Assembly (NCBI GenBank): GCA_017744735.1
Contig: JAGIAR010000013.1
Coordinates: 1 to 64,000 of the forward strand
Direction of reading: 5' to 3'
Source of the DNA: Novosphingobium sp.
Lineage (GTDB): Bacteria; Pseudomonadota; Alphaproteobacteria; Sphingomonadales; Sphingomonadaceae
DNA length: 64,000 nucleotides
Below the pieces are notes generated by a model that made no database searches, was not told the origin of the DNA, and saw only the letters and a list, made by a program, of their open reading frames with translations. Every line of letters starts with the position of its first letter. Within the stretch, counting starts at the first letter, position 1. The translations under genes and the position numbers were made by a program. Shown here in pieces: positions 26,437-35,079 of the stretch.

Positions 26437-26557
26437 AGAGCGGCTTGCCGAGCTGCCGCACCGCGATCCTCAGCCGTTCGTTGATCTGGAGCTGCTCGTA
26501 CCGCTCGCCCACCTTGCGCATGCGCGCGGCGACTTGCTGCAGCTTCTCGTCGTTCAA
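26432..26557 (-). CDS. 41-aa small protein with TTG start and strong ribosome site
   Basis: Not recognised. The reading frame starts TTG at 26557, five bases after a full GGAGGT Shine-Dalgarno, an unusually strong site for a minor ORF. The product MNDEKLQQVAARMRKVGER... is one amphipathic, charged helix likely to form a coiled coil, ending GKPLC. It lies between the 67-aa gene and tRNA-Ser, on the same strand as the tRNA and 147 bp downstream of the tRNA 3' end, so the two might share a transcript. Confidence 0.6.
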   Translation of the reverse strand: MNDEKLQQVAARMRKVGERYEQLQINERLRIAVRQLGKPLC

Positions 26558-26700
26558 GGATGACCTCCGTCGCGGGTTACCGGGAGGACGATGCAGAGCG
26601 CGCGCCGTTCCGGCTCGATGGGCGTCATTCGACGGACGGTTTTCGCGGTTCGACAGGCTGTGGCGGCGTCCAAAAAGAGGGAGGCCGGAAGAACGGAAAA

Positions 26701-26790
26701 TGGCGGACAGGGTGGGATTCGAACCCACGGAGAGCTTGCACCCTCGCCGGTTTTCAAGACCGGTGCCTTAAACCGCTCGGCCACCTGTCC
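26701..26790 (-). tRNA. tRNA-Ser (anticodon UGA)
   Basis: Class II tRNA on the minus strand with 7-bp acceptor stem GGACAGG/CCTGTCC, D-arm (GGCCGAGCGGTTTAAGGC), anticodon loop CTTGAAA with UGA at 26756-26754, a long variable arm (GAGGGTGCAAGCTCTC), T-arm GGGTTCGAATCCC, G discriminator and encoded CCA (TGG at 26701-26703). Reads UCN serine codons, chiefly UCA. Confidence 0.98.
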
Positions 26791-26956
26791 GCATGGAAAA
26801 TCCCGCTAGACCGGCAGAAGCTGCTTGTCACCCCGTGACACCGCCGCCGCTTGCCGTTAGGCAAAGTCAACGAGTGCGAAGACGCGCCGTTGGAGAGTTT
26901 TGAGCTCCGCCGGTCGGCCCGGAAGCGGCACGGCGGACAGTTGGGAGACCCTTGCG

Positions 26957-27814
26957 ATGAAACGCCTGATTATCGCCGCCGTTTCGGCCTTCGCCGCCCT
27001 TTCGCTGGCTTCGCCCGCCTCGGCCCAGGCCGGCTGCACCCGCGAGCAACTGGACACGATGGCGCAGAGCTGGGTCAACGCGCTCGAGGCTGGCGATCCT
27101 TTCAAGATGGAACTCGGCGAATGGGCCGATTACCGTGAGAACTTCAAGATCGGCACGCTGTCTGGCTTGTTCACCAAGCCGCGCAAGGTCGATTTCGCGC
27201 GCAAGGTGCTCGACACCACGACCTGTCAGGTGATGATCGAGACGGTGATGACCGACCCCGAGCATCCCTATGTGATGGCGACCCAGATGGGCAGCGGCTT
27301 CAACGGCGGCATCGGCCAGATCCAGAACATCGTGACCGACGAGGGCGACTGGCTGTTCAGCGCCGCCAACACGCTCAAATACGCCAAGGCCGAAAACTGG
27401 GGCGTGATCCCCGAAGCCCAGCGCAACACCCGCGCCGAACTGCTCGCCGCCGCCAATGCCTATCTCGACCTGTTCGACGACAAGAGCGTGCAGGTTCCCT
27501 GGGGCACGCCCTGCGCCCGGCTCGAAGGCGGTGCCTACACCGGCAAGGGCGAGCCGAGCGACAGCTGCAACGTCGGCGTTCCCTCGGGCATCAAGATGGC
27601 GGACAGGGTCTATGTGGTCGACGAGACGATCGGCGCGGTCGACGTGTTCCTCAAGATGGGCGACCACATGCGTCCCGACAGCCACCTGTTCCGCATCGAG
27701 AACGGCAAGATCCGCTACGTCCACACCGTCACCAATTGCGGCGACCAGGTGAACTGCGGCTTCCCGCCATTCGACCCGAACAAGCCGATGGGTGCGCCGA
27801 AGGCGGGGAACTGA
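26957..27814 (+). CDS. Secreted hypothetical protein, cystatin/SnoaL-like size
   Basis: No firm family. 285 aa with a signal peptide (MKRLIIAAVSAFAALSLASPASAQ). The mature protein has six Cys (AGCTRE, TTCQVM, TPCARL, DSCNVG, TNCGDQ, VNCGFP), suggesting disulfides in the periplasm or outside. The arrangement of an N-terminal SWVNALEAGDP segment, a central strand region and the late IENGKIRYVHTV strand resembles SnoaL/NTF2-like proteins and the DUF8021 group, a tentative guess. The ATG at 26957 follows a GGGAGACC ribosome site. Confidence 0.75.
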   Translation: MKRLIIAAVSAFAALSLASPASAQAGCTREQLDTMAQSWVNALEAGDPFKMELGEWADYRENFKIGTLSGLFTKPRKVDFARKVLDTTTCQVMIETVMTDPEHPYVMATQMGSGFNGGIGQIQNIVTDEGDWLFSAANTLKYAKAENWGVIPEAQRNTRAELLAAANAYLDLFDDKSVQVPWGTPCARLEGGAYTGKGEPSDSCNVGVPSGIKMADRVYVVDETIGAVDVFLKMGDHMRPDSHLFRIENGKIRYVHTVTNCGDQVNCGFPPFDPNKPMGAPKAGN

Positions 27815-27882
27815 GCAAAAGCAGCGGCATATCGTCCGATCGGGCCTTTGCCTGAATCGCCCGCTGTGACAGGGTGGAGAAC

Positions 27883-28941
27883 ATGAGCCTCCGCAGCCAG
27901 CTTCTTGCCCTCACCGCAGTCTTCGGCCTTTGCACCCTGTCGGCGGACGCCGCGGCGCAGGAGGTGGTGCAGCCGCTGCCGCCCGCGGCTGCCGCCGATG
28001 CCGGGTTCGACTCCTATGTCGCGCAGCTTGCTGCGCAGGCCCGTGCCCAGGGGGTAAGCGCGGCCACCGTTTCGGCGATGACCGCGGGGCTGACCCCGAA
28101 CAGCCGGGTCATCGCGCTCGACCGGTCGCAGCCCGCCGGGCCGCCGGGAAGCGGATTTCCGCCGCTCGCGCCCTATCTGTCGCAGCACATCGACGCGAAC
28201 CGCATCGGCGGGGGCAAGCGGGTGCTCGCAGGCAGTGCCGACCTGGCGCAGCGGATCGAAGCGCAATACGGCGTTCCGGCCCAGATCCTGATCGCGATCT
28301 GGGGGCACGAGACCAACTACGGCAGCGTGAAGGGCGATTTCGATCTCGCCCGCTCGCTCGCCTCGCTCGCGTGGGAGGGCCGCCGGCGCGAACTGTTCGC
28401 GCAGGAATTCATCGACGTGCTCAAGATCGCCGACAGCGGCGTGCCGCGTTCCACGCTGGTCGGCAGCTATGCCGGGGCTTTCGGCAATCCGCAGTTCCTT
28501 CCCAGCGTCTATTTGCGCCTCGCGGTCGACGGCGACGGCGACGGCCGCAAGGACATCTGGAACAACCGCACCGACACGCTCTATTCGATCGCAAACTATT
28601 TCCGCGACGCCGGGTGGCGGGCGGGGCAGCCCTGGGGCGTGGGCGCCGCGGTGCCCGCCGGTTTCGACGTCGGCGCCTACAAGGGCGAGATCGCATCCCC
28701 CGTCTGCCCGCGGGTGCATGAGCGCTTCAGCCAGTGGAAGACGGTTAACGAGTGGAAGCAGCTCGGCGTTCAGCCGCTCGCGCCGATCGGCGACAGCGTG
28801 ATGGCCAGCCTGTTCCAGCCCGACGGCCCTGGCACGCGCGCGTGGCTATTAACCGGGAATTATAGGGTTATCCTCGAATACAACTGCTCGAACTACTACG
28901 CGATGAGTGTGGGGCTTCTGGCAGATGAAATCGTCAAATAG
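27883..28941 (+). CDS. Lytic murein transglycosylase (MltB family)
   Basis: Cleaves peptidoglycan glycan strands to 1,6-anhydro products. It has a signal peptide (SLRSQLLALTAVFGLCTLSADAAAQ, no lipobox). The catalytic Glu is in IAIWGHETNYGSVKGDFD, and the SLT_2 signatures GSYAGAFGNPQFLPS, DGDGDGRKDIWNN and SIANYFRDAGW are present. Length is 352 aa with the ATG at 27883, supported by a GGAG site. The 3' end overlaps the rlpA-like gene by 17 bp. Confidence 0.92.
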   Translation: MSLRSQLLALTAVFGLCTLSADAAAQEVVQPLPPAAAADAGFDSYVAQLAAQARAQGVSAATVSAMTAGLTPNSRVIALDRSQPAGPPGSGFPPLAPYLSQHIDANRIGGGKRVLAGSADLAQRIEAQYGVPAQILIAIWGHETNYGSVKGDFDLARSLASLAWEGRRRELFAQEFIDVLKIADSGVPRSTLVGSYAGAFGNPQFLPSVYLRLAVDGDGDGRKDIWNNRTDTLYSIANYFRDAGWRAGQPWGVGAAVPAGFDVGAYKGEIASPVCPRVHERFSQWKTVNEWKQLGVQPLAPIGDSVMASLFQPDGPGTRAWLLTGNYRVILEYNCSNYYAMSVGLLADEIVK

Positions 28942-29917
28942 AAAATTCGCCGCACTGCTGCTGGCGGGGATAGGGTTAACGGCGGCGCTTCAGGCGGCCG
29001 AGCCCGTACCTGCGAGCGCAAACGGCCCGGCGGCCGATTACCCGGTCACGATCGGCGACCCCTATACGGTGGCCGGAACGAGCTACACGCCGGCCGATGT
29101 GTGGAACTACGACCAGGTCGGCGCGATCGCGCCCGATCCGGCCGGGGGCGGCGCGATCTCCGGTTCGCACCATACGCTGCCGATTCCGAGTTACGTCGAG
29201 GTCACCTCGCTCGACACCGGGCGGACGATTCTCGTCCGGCTCGAGCGGCGCGGACCGATGAACGGCAACCAGCTGATCGGCCTGTCGCCCGGGGCGATTG
29301 CGCAGCTCGGCGCAAGTCCGTCGACGCTGGTGCGGGTGCGCCGGGTCAACCCGCCGGAGCCCGAACGCGCGGCGCTGCGTGCAGGCCAGAGCGCGCCACT
29401 GCGGATGGATACGCCGATGTCGCTGGTCAATGTGCTGCGGCTCAAACTGCCCGGCGCCGGGCCGGTGCCGATGCCCAGCGCCCCGCCGCCGCTCGCGAGC
29501 GCTGCGGTGCCGCCGTCGAACGCCGGAGGCGCACCGTCCACGGGCAGCGAGCCGCTGGCACTTCCGCCACTGGATGGCAGGAAGGATACGTTGCCACGGC
29601 CCGTGGGGACCGCAGCGCCCAAAGCGCCGCCGGCGAGGCCCGCGCCTCCGCTGCCTGCGCCGGTGCCCACTGCGGCTCCCAAGCCCGCGCCGAAGCCCGT
29701 CACCGCTTCCGCGGCGAAGGGTACGCTGGTGGTGCAGGCCGGGGCCTTTTCCACGCGCGAGCGCGCCGAGCGGGTCGCCAAGGCGATCGGCGGCACGGTA
29801 TCTCCCGCTGGAAAGCTTTTCCGCGTCCGGGTCGGACCTTTCGCGACACGCCAACAGGCCGAGGCGTCGCTCGCCAAGGTCAAGGCCGCAGGGTATAGCG
29901 ACGCCCGAATCTATTAG
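28925..29917 (+). CDS. RlpA-like protein with C-terminal SPOR domain
   Basis: Periplasmic septal-ring protein, 330 aa. Order: signal peptide (FAALLLAGIGLTAALQA), RlpA-like double-psi beta-barrel (TLPIPSYVEVTSLDTGRTIL), a long Pro/Ala linker (about 180-255), and a SPOR domain (TLVVQAGAFSTRERAERVA...LFRVRVGPFATRQQAEASLA) that binds denuded septal glycan. The active-site region, normally DRGPF in RlpA, reads LERRGPM, so lytic activity is doubtful. ATG 28925 lies inside the mltB 3' end. The gene order mltB-rlpA-dac-tmk-holB suggests a cell-wall and division transcript. Confidence 0.85.
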   Translation: MKSSNRKFAALLLAGIGLTAALQAAEPVPASANGPAADYPVTIGDPYTVAGTSYTPADVWNYDQVGAIAPDPAGGGAISGSHHTLPIPSYVEVTSLDTGRTILVRLERRGPMNGNQLIGLSPGAIAQLGASPSTLVRVRRVNPPEPERAALRAGQSAPLRMDTPMSLVNVLRLKLPGAGPVPMPSAPPPLASAAVPPSNAGGAPSTGSEPLALPPLDGRKDTLPRPVGTAAPKAPPARPAPPLPAPVPTAAPKPAPKPVTASAAKGTLVVQAGAFSTRERAERVAKAIGGTVSPAGKLFRVRVGPFATRQQAEASLAKVKAAGYSDARIY

Positions 29918-29965
29918 CCCGGCCAAGAGCGTCCATGCTCCGGCCACACAGGAGCAGGAGCGGAT

Positions 29966-31123
29966 TTGAGGCGAATCGGCAGGATTGCAGTGCTGGCTCT
30001 GGGCAGCGTTGCGCTCGCCCTCCCGGCCGGCCTGCATGCCGATGCCGCCGCGCCGGCCGAAAGCGCAGCTCCGATTGCGCTGCTGATCGATCTCGACTCG
30101 GGCCAGACGCTTCACGCGCGCGACATCGACCGGCGGTTCCTGCCGGCCTCGGTCACGAAGGTGATGACCACCTATCTCGCCTTCGAGATGCTGGCCGACG
30201 GTCGGCTCCAGCCCGACACCCGATATACCGTCAGCGACAGGCTCGCGCAGGATTGGTCGGGCAAGGGTTCGAGCCTGTTCCTCAAGGCAGGGGAGAAGGT
30301 CAGCGTCGATACGCTGATCCACGGCATCACGACCGTCTCCGCGAACGACGGCGCAATCCTGCTGGCCGAGGGTACCGCCGGCTCGGTGAACAAATGGACC
30401 GCGCTGATGAACCGCACGGCGCGCGACCTGGGCATGCGCGACAGCCATTTCGGCACGCCGAACGGCTGGCCCGACGAGGGCGCGACCTACACCACTGCGC
30501 ACGATCTCGCGATACTGGCCGGGGCGCTGATCACGCGGCATCCGGAACTCTATCGCCGTTATTTCGGCAAGCGGTCGTTCGGCCACGACGGAATCGGGCA
30601 GGACAATCACGATCCGATCACGGGGATCGTGCCGGGCGCGGACGGGATAAAGACGGGCTTCACCCGCGAGGCAGGCTATAATTTTCTCGGCAGCGCGCAG
30701 CGCGGGGGAAGGCGGCTGGTGATGGTGGTCGCGGGAGTGGACAGCGAGGAAATTCGCGCCAAAGTGTCGCGCGATTACATCGAATGGGGCTTTTCGGCCT
30801 TCGATCCGAAGGTGATCTTCGCGAAGGGCGCGCCGCTGGGCAGCGCCCTGGTTCAGGATGGCCGGACAGGCTCGGTAAAGCTGCGCGCGGCGCGCGATAT
30901 CGTCGTCGACATGCCCAAAATGGTAAAACCTCAAGTAACCTTGAGAATGCACTATCGTGGGCCGCTGAAAGCCCCGATAAGGGCGGGGGAACAGGTTGCG
31001 GCGCTCCAGGTGAGCATCGCCGGCTTCTCTCCCTACGATGTCCCGCTCGAAGCGGCCGAAGACGTGCCTCAGGCCAATCTCCTGCAGCGGATCCGCAATG
31101 CCGTGCTAGGCTGGATCGCGTGA
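29966..31123 (+). CDS. D-alanyl-D-alanine carboxypeptidase (PBP5/DacF family)
   Basis: Low-molecular-weight penicillin-binding protein trimming peptidoglycan stem peptides. All three active-site motifs are present: SVTK (Ser62-Lys65), SAN in TVSANDGAI, and KTG in GIKTGFTREAG. A C-terminal beta domain follows (residues about 275-360), with an amphipathic end (LLQRIRNAVLGWIA) for membrane attachment. The start is TTG 29966, preceded by AGGAG and yielding a clear signal peptide. The stop overlaps tmk by 4 nt (GTGA). Confidence 0.94.
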   Translation: MRRIGRIAVLALGSVALALPAGLHADAAAPAESAAPIALLIDLDSGQTLHARDIDRRFLPASVTKVMTTYLAFEMLADGRLQPDTRYTVSDRLAQDWSGKGSSLFLKAGEKVSVDTLIHGITTVSANDGAILLAEGTAGSVNKWTALMNRTARDLGMRDSHFGTPNGWPDEGATYTTAHDLAILAGALITRHPELYRRYFGKRSFGHDGIGQDNHDPITGIVPGADGIKTGFTREAGYNFLGSAQRGGRRLVMVVAGVDSEEIRAKVSRDYIEWGFSAFDPKVIFAKGAPLGSALVQDGRTGSVKLRAARDIVVDMPKMVKPQVTLRMHYRGPLKAPIRAGEQVAALQVSIAGFSPYDVPLEAAEDVPQANLLQRIRNAVLGWIA

Positions 31124-31758
31124 GCAAGGGACGATTCATCGCGCTGGAGGGCGGCGAAGGGGCGGGCAAGTCCACCCAGGCCCGGCTCCTTGCCGATGCG
31201 CTGGAGCAGCGCGGAATCGCGGTGGTGCGCACCCGCGAGCCCGGCGGCACGATCGGAGCGGAGGCAATCCGGCAATTGCTGCTGCACCCACCCAACGAGG
31301 GCTGGAATCCGCGCGCCGAGGCGCTGTTGTTTGCGGCCGCCCGGGCTGACCATGTCGAGAAGCTGATCCGCCCGGCGCTGGACGAGGGCAGGTGGGTCAT
31401 CTGCGATCGCTTCATCGATTCGACCCGCGCCTATCAGGGCGGCGGCGGTGGACTGTCGGACGAGGACATCCGTGCCCTGCATCGCCTGGGAAGCGAGGAT
31501 CTCTATCCCGACCTGACGTTGCTGATCGAGCTACGCCCCGAAGCCGCCCAGAAGCGGCTCGCGGCCCGCGATCCCGACGGCTCCGACGCGATCGGCGGGC
31601 GCAGCGCTGCATACCATGCCCGGGTCGCAGCGGCATTCGCCGCCTTCGCCGAGGCCGAGCCGGCGCGGTTCGTCCGCATCGACGGGGAAGGGGAGCCTGA
31701 CGAAATCCACGCGCGGGTGCTGGCCGCGCTCACGCCGTTGCTGGAAACCGCGCAATGA
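31120..31758 (+). CDS. tmk: Thymidylate kinase
   Basis: Phosphorylates dTMP to dTDP. Walker A is GGEGAGKSTQ, the DR(Y/F) motif is ICDRFIDSTRAYQGGG, and the lid region is LAARDPDGSDAIGGRS. The start is GTG 31120 overlapping the carboxypeptidase stop, giving MSKGRFIALEGGEGAGKS and 212 aa. The stop overlaps holB by 4 nt (ATGA), the common tmk-holB pairing. Confidence 0.96.
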   Translation: MSKGRFIALEGGEGAGKSTQARLLADALEQRGIAVVRTREPGGTIGAEAIRQLLLHPPNEGWNPRAEALLFAAARADHVEKLIRPALDEGRWVICDRFIDSTRAYQGGGGGLSDEDIRALHRLGSEDLYPDLTLLIELRPEAAQKRLAARDPDGSDAIGGRSAAYHARVAAAFAAFAEAEPARFVRIDGEGEPDEIHARVLAALTPLLETAQ

Positions 31759-32711
31759 GCCATTCGGGACACGAGGAGCCATGGCGCGCCTGGCGGGCGG
31801 CACTTGCGGGTCCGCGGATGCACCACGGCTGGCTCCTCGCGGGCAAGCGCGGCATCGGCAAGTTCGCCTTCGCGCTCGCAGCCGCCCGCGAACTGGTAGC
31901 GGAAGCGGGCGTGCCTCAGCCCGCGGGCGACCATCCGGACATCGTGCTGCTCACCCATCAGCCGAAGGATGAGAAAGAGGAACGCAAACGCGACGAGGGC
32001 AAGGAATACGAGGTCCGCCGCAACATCACGGTCGGCCAGATCCGCGAAATGCAGCACCGGCTGACCACGCGCCCGACGCTCGGCAGTCGCCGGGCGGTGA
32101 TCGTCCATCCGGCTGACGATCTCGAAAAGAACGCCGCCAATGCGCTGCTCAAGAGCCTCGAGGAGCCGCCCGCCGGGACGTTCTTCCTGCTGATCGCGCA
32201 CCGCCCTGGCCGGCTGTTGCCGACGATCCGCTCGCGGTGCCGCGTGCTGCGCTTCGGCGACGCGCCTGACAGCGAAATCGAAGCGGTGCTCGCTCGCGAG
32301 GCGCCGCAACTCGACGCATCCGCGCGCGCGCTGGCCGTGCGTGCGGCCGCCGGCTCCCCCGGAGCCGCGCTGGAGTTCGTGGCCCAGGATCTCGCCCCGC
32401 TGGCGATGCTGATGCAGCGGATCGTCGCCGCCGGCGATCCCGAATTCGAGCGTCGCGGTGCGCTCGCCGAAGCGATCGGGGCGCGGCCGTCGCGTGAACG
32501 GCAACTCGCCGCGATCGATCTTGCGCGCACCGTGATCGGGCAGGAAATGCGCCGCGCCGAACCGGCCCGGCTTCCGGCGATCGTCGAGACCCATGCGGCA
32601 CTGGTCAGGCTGGCGGCGCAGGCCCCGACCTACAACTTCGATCCCGGCCTGCTGGCCATGGAAATCGGCAGCTTGCTCGCATCCGCAGCAATGAATAGGG
32701 AAGCCGCCTGA
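31755..32711 (+). CDS. holB: DNA polymerase III subunit delta'
   Basis: Clamp-loader subunit, AAA+ fold. Visible are a modified P-loop region (LLAGKRGIGKFAFALAAAREL), the sensor segment (DDLEKNAANALLKSLEEPP, with LEEPP typical of HolB/DnaX) and RPGRLLPTIRSRCRVLRF (the SRC motif, arginine finger). 318 aa. A charged insert KDEKEERKRDEGKEYEVRR near residue 75 precedes IREMQHRLTTRPT. Coupled to tmk. Confidence 0.93.
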   Translation: MSHSGHEEPWRAWRAALAGPRMHHGWLLAGKRGIGKFAFALAAARELVAEAGVPQPAGDHPDIVLLTHQPKDEKEERKRDEGKEYEVRRNITVGQIREMQHRLTTRPTLGSRRAVIVHPADDLEKNAANALLKSLEEPPAGTFFLLIAHRPGRLLPTIRSRCRVLRFGDAPDSEIEAVLAREAPQLDASARALAVRAAAGSPGAALEFVAQDLAPLAMLMQRIVAAGDPEFERRGALAEAIGARPSRERQLAAIDLARTVIGQEMRRAEPARLPAIVETHAALVRLAAQAPTYNFDPGLLAMEIGSLLASAAMNREAA

Positions 32712-32734
32712 ATCCGGAAATTGGAAAGGGCCCG

Positions 32735-34285
32735 ATGGCCGACCCCTATTATCTCACTACGGCAATATCCTATCCCAACGGCCCGCCGCATATCGGCCAC
32801 GCCTACGAAGCGATCGCGGCCGACGTGATGGCGCGGTTCCAGCGTCTGCGCGGGCGCGAGGTCCGCTTCCAGACCGGGACCGACGAGCATGGGCTGAAGA
32901 TGGCGCAGAAGGCGCGCGATCTGGGCAAGACCCCGCGCGAGCTGGCAGACGAGATGTCTGCGCTGTTCAAGGACATGTGCGACCGGCTGAACGTCTCCTA
33001 CGATCGCTTCATTCGCACCAGCGAGGCGGTGCATCACGAAGCAAGCCAGGCGCTGTGGCGGGCGATGGAGGCCAATGGCGATCTCTATCTCGACCGCTAC
33101 GAAGGCTGGTACTCGGTCCGCGACGAAGCCTATTACGATGAAAGCGAGCTGAGCGACGGGGAGGGCGGGGAAAAGCTCTCGCCGCAGGGCACGCCGGTCG
33201 AATGGACGGTCGAGGAAAGCTGGTTCTTCCGCCTTTCGGCCTATCAGGACCGGCTGCTCGAACTGTATCGGACCAATCCCGGCTTCATCGAGCCGGAAAG
33301 CCGCCGCAACGAGGTGCTGCGCTTCGTCGAGGGCGGCCTGCGCGACCTCTCGGTCAGCCGCACCAGCTTCGACTGGGGGGTCAAGGTTCCGGGCAACGAA
33401 GAGCATGTGATGTACGTCTGGGTCGATGCGCTGACCAACTACCTCACCGGGCTCGGCTACCCGAAGCAGACGCCCGAGATGGCAAAGTTTTGGCCCGCAG
33501 ACCTGCACCTGATCGGCAAGGACATCGTCCGCTTCCACACGGTCTACTGGCCCGCCTTCCTGTGGAGCGCAGGGTTGGAGTTGCCGAAGCAGGTCTATGG
33601 TCACGGCTTCCTCCTCAACCGGGGGCAGAAGGAATCGAAGTCGCTCGGCAATGTCACCGATCCGCTCGAACTCGCGGAACGTTACGGCGTGGACGTGCTG
33701 CGCTATTTCTTCCTGCGCGAGGTTACCTTCGGAAGCGATGGCAGCTGGTCGCAGGAAGCGATTGTTCTGCGGGCAAATTCCGAGCTGGCAAACAGCTTCG
33801 GCAACCTTGCTCAGCGGGTGATGAGCTTCATCGCGAAGAACTGCGACGGAGGCTTCACCGCGGCGGCGCCGGTCGAGCCGGCGGACAGCGAACTGCGCGC
33901 CAAGGTTTTGCAGGCATGCGCGAAGGAGCTGCCGGAAGCTTTTGAAAAGCTTTCCTTTACCGCCGGGTTGGAAGGCTGGATGCAGGCGGTGTTCGCGTGC
34001 AATGCCTATATCGACGAGCAGGCGCCCTGGACGCTGCGCAAGACCGATCCCGCACGGATGGAGCGTGTGCTGGCGACGCTGTGTGGCTGCATCCGCGATC
34101 TGGCAGTGGCGGTTTCGCCGGTGACGCCGGCTGCTTCGGCGAAGATTCTCGACGCGCTGTGCGTTCCTGCCGACAAGCGGGACTATGCCGCTTTGGCAGA
34201 CGATCCGGCGCTGGGCGCGATCAGGATCGAAAACCCGACCCCGGCCTTCCCGCGACTCGAACTGCCGGCGGAGGAGGCGGTCTGA
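32735..34285 (+). CDS. metG: Methionyl-tRNA synthetase
   Basis: Class I synthetase, 516 aa, the short form without a C-terminal tRNA-binding extension. Class I signatures are HIGH at residues 19-22 (NGPPHIGHAYEA) and KESKS near residue 300 (GQKESKSLGNVTDPLELAERYG). The helical anticodon-binding domain follows with NSELANSFGNLAQRV. The stop overlaps the tatD ATG (TGATG). The order holB-metG-tatD-MBL hydrolase is widely conserved in alphaproteobacteria. Confidence 0.97.
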   Translation: MADPYYLTTAISYPNGPPHIGHAYEAIAADVMARFQRLRGREVRFQTGTDEHGLKMAQKARDLGKTPRELADEMSALFKDMCDRLNVSYDRFIRTSEAVHHEASQALWRAMEANGDLYLDRYEGWYSVRDEAYYDESELSDGEGGEKLSPQGTPVEWTVEESWFFRLSAYQDRLLELYRTNPGFIEPESRRNEVLRFVEGGLRDLSVSRTSFDWGVKVPGNEEHVMYVWVDALTNYLTGLGYPKQTPEMAKFWPADLHLIGKDIVRFHTVYWPAFLWSAGLELPKQVYGHGFLLNRGQKESKSLGNVTDPLELAERYGVDVLRYFFLREVTFGSDGSWSQEAIVLRANSELANSFGNLAQRVMSFIAKNCDGGFTAAAPVEPADSELRAKVLQACAKELPEAFEKLSFTAGLEGWMQAVFACNAYIDEQAPWTLRKTDPARMERVLATLCGCIRDLAVAVSPVTPAASAKILDALCVPADKRDYAALADDPALGAIRIENPTPAFPRLELPAEEAV

Positions 34286-35079
34286 TGCTCGTCGACAGCC
34301 ACTGCCACCTCGAATACGAAGGCCTGGTCGAAGACCAGCAGGGCGTGCTCGCACGGGCGCGGGCGGCCGGAGTGCAGGGCTTCCTCAATATCTCGACCCG
34401 GCGGAGCGAATGGGACCGGGTGGTCGGCACCGCCGCTCGCGAAAGCGACGTCTGGGCGAGCGTCGGCATTCATCCGCACGAGGCCGACGCCCACGCGGAC
34501 CTCGGCGCCGGGGTGCTGCTGAAGGCCACCGAACACCCGAAGGTGATCGGGATCGGTGAGACGGGGCTCGACTATTATTACGACAAGTCCGACCGGCAGG
34601 TGCAGCAGGCGCTGTTCCGCATGCATATCGGCGTCGCGCGCGAAACCGGCCTGCCGCTGATCACCCACACGCGCGACGCGGAGGACGACACCGCCGCGAT
34701 CCTGACCGAGGAAATGGAGAAGGGCGCCTTCCCCGCTCTGATCCACTGCTTCACCGCCTCGGCCGAATTCGGGCGCAAAGTGCTCGATCTCGGACTGACC
34801 ATCTCGATCTCCGGCATCGTGACCTTCAAGAACGCGCAGGAGTTGCAGCAGGTCGCCGCGTCGCTTCCGGCCGACCGGATGCTGGTCGAAACCGACAGCC
34901 CGTTCCTCGCGCCGGTGCCGCATCGCGGGCGCAAGTGCGAGCCGGCCTTCGTCGCCGACACCGCCGCCTTCGTTGCGAATTTGCGCGGAGAGAGCCTAGA
35001 AGCGCTCGCCGGGAACACCACGCGGAACTTTCATGCTTTGTTCCAGAAGGCGGCCAGGCCAGGGCAGGGGGCGGCGTGA
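34285..35079 (+). CDS. tatD: TatD family metal-dependent hydrolase/deoxyribonuclease
   Basis: TIM-barrel metal-dependent nuclease-type hydrolase, 264 aa. Metal ligands are visible as DSHCHLEY (HxH), GIGETGLDYYYD (Glu), ITHTRDAEDD (His), LIHCFTASAEF (His) and LVETDSPFLAPVPHRGRKCEP (Asp). The ATG shares bases with the metG stop, and its own stop overlaps the next GTG (GTGA). Likely role in 3'-5' DNA or RNA end processing by family knowledge. Confidence 0.94.
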   Translation: MLVDSHCHLEYEGLVEDQQGVLARARAAGVQGFLNISTRRSEWDRVVGTAARESDVWASVGIHPHEADAHADLGAGVLLKATEHPKVIGIGETGLDYYYDKSDRQVQQALFRMHIGVARETGLPLITHTRDAEDDTAAILTEEMEKGAFPALIHCFTASAEFGRKVLDLGLTISISGIVTFKNAQELQQVAASLPADRMLVETDSPFLAPVPHRGRKCEPAFVADTAAFVANLRGESLEALAGNTTRNFHALFQKAARPGQGAA

